Shown one piece after another: positions 10,072-15,314 of a stretch of DNA of 15,314 nt. The translations under genes were made by a program, and so were the position numbers. The stretch covers positions 1-15,314 of the forward strand of contig JAJOHG010000529.1 of the NCBI GenBank assembly GCA_021029095.1, read 5' to 3'. Numbering within the stretch: the first letter of the stretch is position 1; every line of letters starts with the position of its first letter. The stretch is from Phellopilus nigrolimitatus (Eukaryota; Basidiomycota; Agaricomycetes; Hymenochaetales; Hymenochaetaceae). The notes beneath the pieces are model-generated. The model searched no databases. It had not been told where the DNA came from and was given only the letters and a program-made list of their open reading frames with translations.

Positions 10072-13000
10072 TTAGAACCCTCCTACTCTCTTCTTGGATG
10101 TTTTCTTCTTTGCGACACCCGGTCTGCCACCGAAAGGCCCGGGCTCCACTTGGGTATTAGCCATCATCATTGGCTGTGAAGATGCTGGCTCGGTCTCTGC
10201 CTGTGAGGAACCTGCGAACTGATTCTGGATATGTGTTTGTGTGCGCAAGGCAGCACGATGGGCCAGCGATGGCTGCGTGTAGCCACCAACTGCCTTCGAC
10301 TGTATGGTCGCCAGAAATTTCGCGGCAACAATTGTCGGAGGAGCCTGGCTCTGCGTCGCGAGCGGCACCCCGCCGGCAACATCCTCGGGAGAGCCTCTTT
10401 GCTGTCGTCTACGGCGCGTTTGACTTTGGTTGTGCAACGGCAGCTGCGACCCCGCTTCGCCGTTCTCCAGATTGTATGGGTCCATGTACTCGAATTCGTA
10501 CGGATCGTCACCCACATTCCACTCCGACAGCAAGAGGCGTACGCCGAGCGGCATCTCAGCCTCCTTGTCCTCTTCCGCGGCCTGCGTCTCTGCCTTGGAC
10601 GCAACGCCGAACTGCTTGTAGTATTTTTTTCCGTCTTTTACCACGGGACGATGGTACCCGAACGCGACGGAGGGAGGCTCATTCTGCGAAAGCGACAGTT
10701 TCTCCGCTGCTTGCGTAAGAAGAGCTGCGGGTTCCTGTGAGTTGCTACCGCTGGGACTAGCTACAGAACTTGCAGTAGCTTTCCATTGTGCGGCGGATTT
10801 GATCGCCGTTGCGCTATACACATGAGCCGACAATGCCAGATCGAGCGCTAGTTGCTCTCGAGCCTCGGACTCGCGCCGGTCGGCCTCTGGAAACTCTTCC
10901 TCTCTAATCACATGATACGGGTCGAGCTCCTCGGCATTAAGGGGAGCGTCTTTGGAGACGTCAGGAGCTATTCTACGGAGAATTTCTTGAATATTTCCGG
11001 ACCACGCAGCGTTTTTTGCGACATCGTCGGCGGGTATCCGGTTCAGCTTGCGTGCCCGATGCCCTCGAGCAGAGTTGAGAACAGACCCGGTCAGAAAATC
11101 TGCCCTTGCTTCATTAAGAGGCTCATCGCCCGAGCCGAAGACAACGTCGAAGCTTCCAGAATGTCAGGGCAGCGAGCAGAGTAACAAACGGCGAAGCTCA
11201 CAGAGTATGCAAGTGTTCCTCTTCGGGATCGGCGCGTTGCCAAAAAAGTGGCATCTTTTCCAGAATTTCATAGACCCCTTCGGCATCTTTTTCTTCTGCT
11301 TCAGTACGTAGCTGTGCAGCCTCACCCCCAAAGAGCGCTATATTGGTTGTTTTGTTTTGTTTTTGTATTAACGCTATTTCTCGCTATGCAAAAGTTGGGA
11401 GAGACTATGACGAACCTTGATATATCTCGCTAAGGTCCGCGATAGAGCGCTCTTTGGAAGACATCTTACCAAGGTCAGGATGCAAGTCTTTCGATTTTCT
11501 CTCAAGCTCTTCCACTTCGCTAGACCACTGGAAACTGAACTGCGGAGCATTGTGCCCTTGCGTCGGTATGTCCGCCTGAACATCCTTCGAGTAGCGAAGT
11601 TGCAGATGATGCAGACTGCCTTGGTCCGAGAGTTCAACAAGACTGAGAGAGTCAGAAGACGTTGATGGGTGACGAATGAGAGTTCGCCCAACTACGGCAC
11701 ATCCCGACGTCGTGTGAGGCACGGCACGCGATGGCATCTGACATTGTAGCGGCCCGTTGTCTAGTTTGCCGACAGCGATGGCAGACACACAATTATTATG
11801 ATAAGAACTAAGAAGCGACAGCGATGCTTAGTGCATCCAAAATAGTTTAGACCAAAGAATTGGTGAACCGGAGCTTCAGAATGCTCACTTTCGCCGAAAT
11901 TAATGGATTGCACATTCAAAGTCCTGTCAAAGTTGCGATAGTGTTTCCATCCGAGCAGAGGCTGTTTTGAAAATCGTTCGTCTATCCACATAACTTGATT
12001 TGTCGTTGAGGCGCAAAAGAGATGATCAATCTGTGTCGGGCAAAAGGATGTGATGACGTGACGCCCATCATTGTAGATCAAAAGGTCGCTGAAACTGGCC
12101 GAAAGCTAGAGAACGGAAAGAAAGGTTCGGAAGCGTACGATGAGAAGAGAATGGTATTGTAAATACCCTCGTATCAAATCTTCGGACAAGGTTCGTTGAT
12201 GTTACAATCCCTCCGTAAGCAGTGTTGTCGCCGCAGATTCTCCAGAAATCGTCGCTAACCTCTGAGGGCGAGCCAAATAATCTTTTGCTGCAATGATGAC
12301 TGAGCATATGCGAACAGTAGTCTTCTAACTTTTCAGTCACTCACATCACCTTGCGTTCGCTTTTGAGAGAACATTGATATCCACTACCTTGACCCGTCAC
12401 AAGAAAAACCTCCCCAGGAGCAGTAAAATTTAAGTCTATGACTTTACCACCGTCAAGCTCAGTCGAATAGATGGCCGCCAATTCAGTTATGGCAGATTGG
12501 GATTGAAGTGGGTCTGGCAGAGAGGTTATCTGGTTTCGAATGTCGAACACGGAAATCTGACCATACGTGCGAACTGCTAAGTGACAGCCTATATAGTCAA
12601 GACTTTAGAAAAATCGAAGCGATTCTATAGTCAGAAGAGGCGCACCTTTTTTCTGTACGAAATCAATGGCTGATGCAGACGGTACAATTTGACGTATTGG
12701 AGTATCGAATGTCCACAAAGGCCGAGCTCTCGGCTGGAAAATGAGTCCATCCCTTCTCAAATTTACTGGTGATACATCTGAAGAAGTGAGCTCCACTTGT
12801 CCATAATACAGCGAGATGAGGCGTACTCAAATCTCTGCCCAGGTCGCCCGTCGGAAAGACTAACAGGGCAGATCGTTTCCTCGGGCTTTCGTAGCAATAG
12901 GTGGCCGAGACAGTATTACCATCGAACGGGTCAAAAACTGCTCGTTGCTCTGCAGTTCTGTCGTTGAAGTCCAATTCCTCCTTGATGAGCTCAGATGAGA

Positions 13001-13449
13001 TATCAATATCAGGATGATACGTCCTAAGAAACCTTGCCTATGATAAACTTTGTCAAAAAAATGAACAGAAGCAGATGTCTTTCCCCTTACCCCATGCTCA
13101 GCGCGCTCGCGCAATGTAATATCTTCCAATTCCACGTCTTTCGGTCGCGTCATAGGAAATATTTTGGTGGGCTTCTCATAAGCACTTAGATATCCTGACA
13201 ATGTAAATTGGAAATAAAAATAAATGTTCCTAAATAAACTGAACAATCTTCACCTTTGCGCATGCTATGTACAGTTTTCCACTCCAAAGCACTCCCAACT
13301 TTAACCAAAGTCGCGGCCGACAGTCCGCCATGGTTGATTATAGGGTAGTTTGTCCATCTTTCTGCTTCTCTGGAATTCCCCTTGCCTTTCTTTTTCTTCA
13401 ACGTGGTATCTTTCGTCGGCGCTTTCGATATTCCTGGCCAGAAGTCCAT
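10072..13449 (-). CDS. RRN6: Rrn6-like RNA polymerase I core-factor subunit
   Basis: Rrn6 (human counterpart TAF1C) is the beta-propeller subunit of the core factor that sits at rDNA promoters and recruits Pol I with Rrn3. The exons, 5' to 3', are 13449-13254, 13194-13091, 13037-12827, 12777-12646, 12588-12345, 12287-12167, 12105-11889, 11826-11416, 11337-11202 and 11152-10072. All nine joins are in frame, giving 950 aa. The start MDFWPG leads to YPIINHGGLSAATL. Residues about 65-450 look like divergent propeller blades (VFDPFDGNTVSA, LAVRTYGQISVFDI, DDFWRICG, ITSFCPTQIDHLFCAS). A helical part follows (EVEELERKSKD, YEILEKMPLFWQR). From about residue 670 the chain is rich in Gln, Ser and Ala, and it ends in a basic tail, PGPFGGRPGVAKKKTSKKRV then GGF. 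I recognise the family from the overall layout and this tail; single motifs are weak, so the call is good but not certain. Confidence 0.75.
11345..11366. repeat. Short GTTTT-type simple repeat inside an RRN6 intron
   Basis: A run of ttgttttgttttgttttt-like units lies within the RRN6 intron at 11338-11415. On the coding strand it reads as CAAAA units. At 78 nt this is the longest intron of the gene, and the repeat probably explains the extra length. Confidence 0.6.
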
Positions 13450-13717
13450 TCCATGAACCAGGACTGCGGAGCGATTGCATGTGAATATCAGGTGGTGGTA
13501 GGGGATGACGGTCGGCGTCGAGTTCAGAAGAGCGTGTTCCGCCTGTCTGAGTCGCGTCCACGGCGGTCACAGCTTTGGTCTCTGCGACTCATCACGTCTT
13601 CTTCATTGCTTTGGGCTACGCGCACCGACACTGAGCTCGTCACGGCATTGACGAAATAACCCGGATCGTGCTTTGGCACGAAGACTGGACAGGATAGCCC
13701 AGTCCCAATCGTGCTCT
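13450..13717. promoter_or_regulatory. Divergent promoter region of RRN6 and the carrier
   Basis: These 268 bp lie between the two start codons. They hold a perfect inverted repeat TCGTGC-TTTG-GCACGA at 13666-13681, 36 bp before the carrier ATG. Open frames cross the interval on both strands, but none has support as a gene. One on the minus strand (13603-13917) begins at a TTG. Confidence 0.5.
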
Positions 13718-15221
13718 ATGGATGGAACAAGGTCAGAAAATGACCTTCTGGTTTTGCCGGCGTATAACTCGTTGACATGCTCCAGTAGCCCCTTCAAATC
13801 CTTATTCGACTCTGCAGCGATTAATGAGGCGCTGAGACGTGAGCAGAGGAAGAATCTTTTACGGTATTTGACCTGAAGACTCGGCGAGAACAGAAAATAA
13901 GGCGGTTGTTTGCGCAATTAGCGCAAGCTACATTTCGACATTTGCTGGTTATCCCGTGCGTTCTGTCTAGCTGTTCGCGGCTTACCCTAATCGACAAAAA
14001 TTCATGTAGCTTGACTCGCTGAAATCACGCCTGCAAACGTCGCGAAACGCGGTTACTATCCCCCGTCTAGCAGCCCGTGTATTTCAAGAGGAAGGAATAA
14101 AGGGATTTTATCGAGGGCTGTGGATACCTCTCTTCACGATATCATTCGTCCGTGCGTTTATTGCAATCCTTGCATTCTAACATATTCGTTCTCATTAGAA
14201 TTGATACAGGTGCGGCGTCATTCACAATCTACAACAGCACGAAGGACACTCTCAGGAATCACAATTTTCTAACGCGCAACCAGCTCGTGGATGTAGCATG
14301 CATTGGTGGTCTAGGGGGTGCGACAGCTGGCGCCTTGATCTCGTTCGGCAGTGCACGTGAGTTCTGCTTTTGAAGGTACCCATCTTAGTCCTGACAGCAT
14401 GCCAGCTTTTGAACTGGTCAAGGTATACCTTCCAATAACTCGAGCATTTGAGAGCAGTGAAGACCAACGAAATTCAGGTTCGGCGTCAGCTTGAATATTC
14501 TATCGCTGAGAGTCAAGGCGTTCGGATTGGCAAGCCGCCAGGTACCGTCCAGGCCGTGAAGGACATAGTGCGGACAAATGGTTACAGAGGTCTCTACAAT
14601 GGCTTCCCGCTCCATTTTTGTATGTTATATTCATATGCCCCGCTTCTTGTATGGCTAATTGGCATGTACATAGTGAGAGATACATCAGGAACGGCTTTGT
14701 ATTTCCTCGAATACGACGGTATGCGCTATTTAATGGGTCGATTACCGTCCGGGGAGCAAGGTCCCACACCTTCATGGCTGCCGATGCCTGCGTCCATTGT
14801 GCCTTTCTTTTGCGGGTCTTTCTCAGGTGTAACCTCTTGGGCATTAATATACCCGCTCGACGTGTAAGTCTACAATACTCGTGAACCCTGATAGGGTTGC
14901 TTACTCAAATGAATTCAAAGGGTAAAAACTAAAGTGCAGACAAGAGCCCTTGCCGGAGAGAGAAGCGCGGTGTATGGGAGACATTTCACCGCCTCGTTAG
15001 AGGTACGCTCTTTGACAGTTCCTCCTCAGTTATGATTGACCAGAAGCAGGTCCCAATCCTTCGGACCCAAGGTCTGTGCACGAGGGGATTACCAGAATTA
15101 TCGTGGCCTTGGGATCAGTGCGCTTCGGAGCATAACGACGCACGGCCTACTGTGGACTTTCTTTGATCTTGTAGCAAATTACATTGACCGCCTACCCCCG
15201 CCCGACGAGAGGCTGACTTGA
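13718..15221 (+). CDS. SLC25 mitochondrial carrier, apparently frameshifted near its 3' end
   Basis: This is an inner-membrane solute carrier of the SLC25 family; the substrate cannot be told from the sequence. The exons are 13718-13838, 13894-13955, 14010-14151, 14210-14356, 14406-14422, 14478-14619, 14674-14863, 14921-15002 and 15050-15221. The three signature motifs are all present and spaced as expected: PLDSLK (residues 61-66), PFELVK (158-163, largely in a 17-nt exon) and PLDVVK (271-276). Each is followed by a carrier repeat end such as GIKGFYRGLW or GYRGLYNGFP. RDTSGTALYFLEYDGMRYL marks the fifth helix region. After VKTKVQTRALAGER the frame must change twice, near 14973 and near 15098, to read WETFHRLVRG, NPSDPR, GITRI and YRGLGISALRSITTHGLLW. 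Both look like single-base deletions. The 5' end rests on a 55-nt intron (13839-13893) that joins in frame, and on the ATG at 13718. The first 40 residues are less certain. Confidence 0.88.
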
Positions 15222-15314
15222 GGATGGTGTTTTTGTCCCGATCGGTCTACTGTCCGAAACATTTTATTTTATTTCCTTCGATTGAGCCAAGTCCTCCTGT
15301 CATATCTTAGACCA
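15222..15314. other. 3' flank of the carrier
   Basis: These last 93 bp follow the carrier stop. They contain an AT-rich ttttattttatttcc stretch at about 15262-15276 that may lie near the transcript end. No further gene is visible. Confidence 0.3.

Noticed and set aside
10170..10740. Open frames of 169 and 182 codons on the + strand
   Set aside because: They lie opposite the last RRN6 exon, whose minus frame is open for 360 codons and ends in a family-like tail. The + frames show no recognisable domain and come from the GC-rich composition.
12589..12645. Apparent frameshift in RRN6 near the run of six A
   Set aside because: The acceptor at 12589-12590 (tatatag) joins VQKKG to CHLAVRTYG in frame with a 57-nt intron.
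12778..12826. Frame switch in RRN6 after LGRDL
   Set aside because: A 49-nt GT-AG intron gives an in-frame LGRDLNVSPVNL.
13603..13917. 104-codon minus-strand frame between RRN6 and the carrier
   Set aside because: It begins at a TTG. The opposite strand explains the region as carrier exon 1, a 55-nt intron and exon 2 that join in frame.
1..15314. Mobile elements, tRNAs, CRISPR or a toxin or defence system
   Set aside because: Reading both strands showed no transposase or reverse transcriptase motifs, no terminal repeats, no cloverleaf and no repeat-spacer pattern. The genes are ordinary eukaryotic housekeeping genes.

Overview
The window is nuclear DNA from a filamentous fungus, most likely a mushroom-forming basidiomycete (Agaricomycetes). 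The genes are dense and rich in introns. Almost every intron is 47-65 nt with GT-AG ends. The proteins I can rebuild by splicing match basidiomycete versions of core eukaryotic genes. There are no operons, tRNAs, rRNAs, CRISPR arrays or recognisable transposons.

Layout: seven conserved single-function genes lie on strictly alternating strands. In order they are BCS1 (+, 5' end outside the window), BUD23 (-), RCL1 (+), NPR2/NPRL2 (-), UBA3 (+), an RRN6-like Pol I factor (-) and an SLC25 mitochondrial carrier (+). Stops face each other across 88 bp (BCS1/BUD23), 69 bp (RCL1/NPR2) and 70 bp (UBA3/RRN6). Starts face each other across 107 bp (NPR2/UBA3) and 268 bp (RRN6/carrier). The one loose stretch, about 2.44-4.37 kb between BUD23 and RCL1, holds two decayed, tail-to-tail copies of what looks like an F-box/leucine-rich family.

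Five genes splice into complete uninterrupted reading frames: BUD23 (283 aa, 6 exons), RCL1 (365 aa, 7 exons), NPR2 (681 aa, 6 exons), UBA3 (433 aa, 8 exons) and the RRN6-like gene (950 aa, 10 exons). The two end genes do not. BCS1 has an apparent one-base insertion near 437, and the carrier has two apparent one-base deletions near 14973 and 15098. These are sequence errors or real lesions; the sequence alone cannot tell which.

Functionally, BUD23 (18S rRNA m7G methylation), RCL1 (18S processing) and the RRN6-like factor (Pol I initiation) all serve ribosome production. NPR2 belongs to GATOR1, which restrains TORC1, the main driver of ribosome synthesis. UBA3 starts neddylation. BCS1 and the carrier are mitochondrial. 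Eukaryotic neighbours need not be co-regulated, so the common theme may be chance. I found no convincing undescribed system. The most useful leads are the frameshifts, the relic pair, the short shared promoter and a 17-nt micro-exon.
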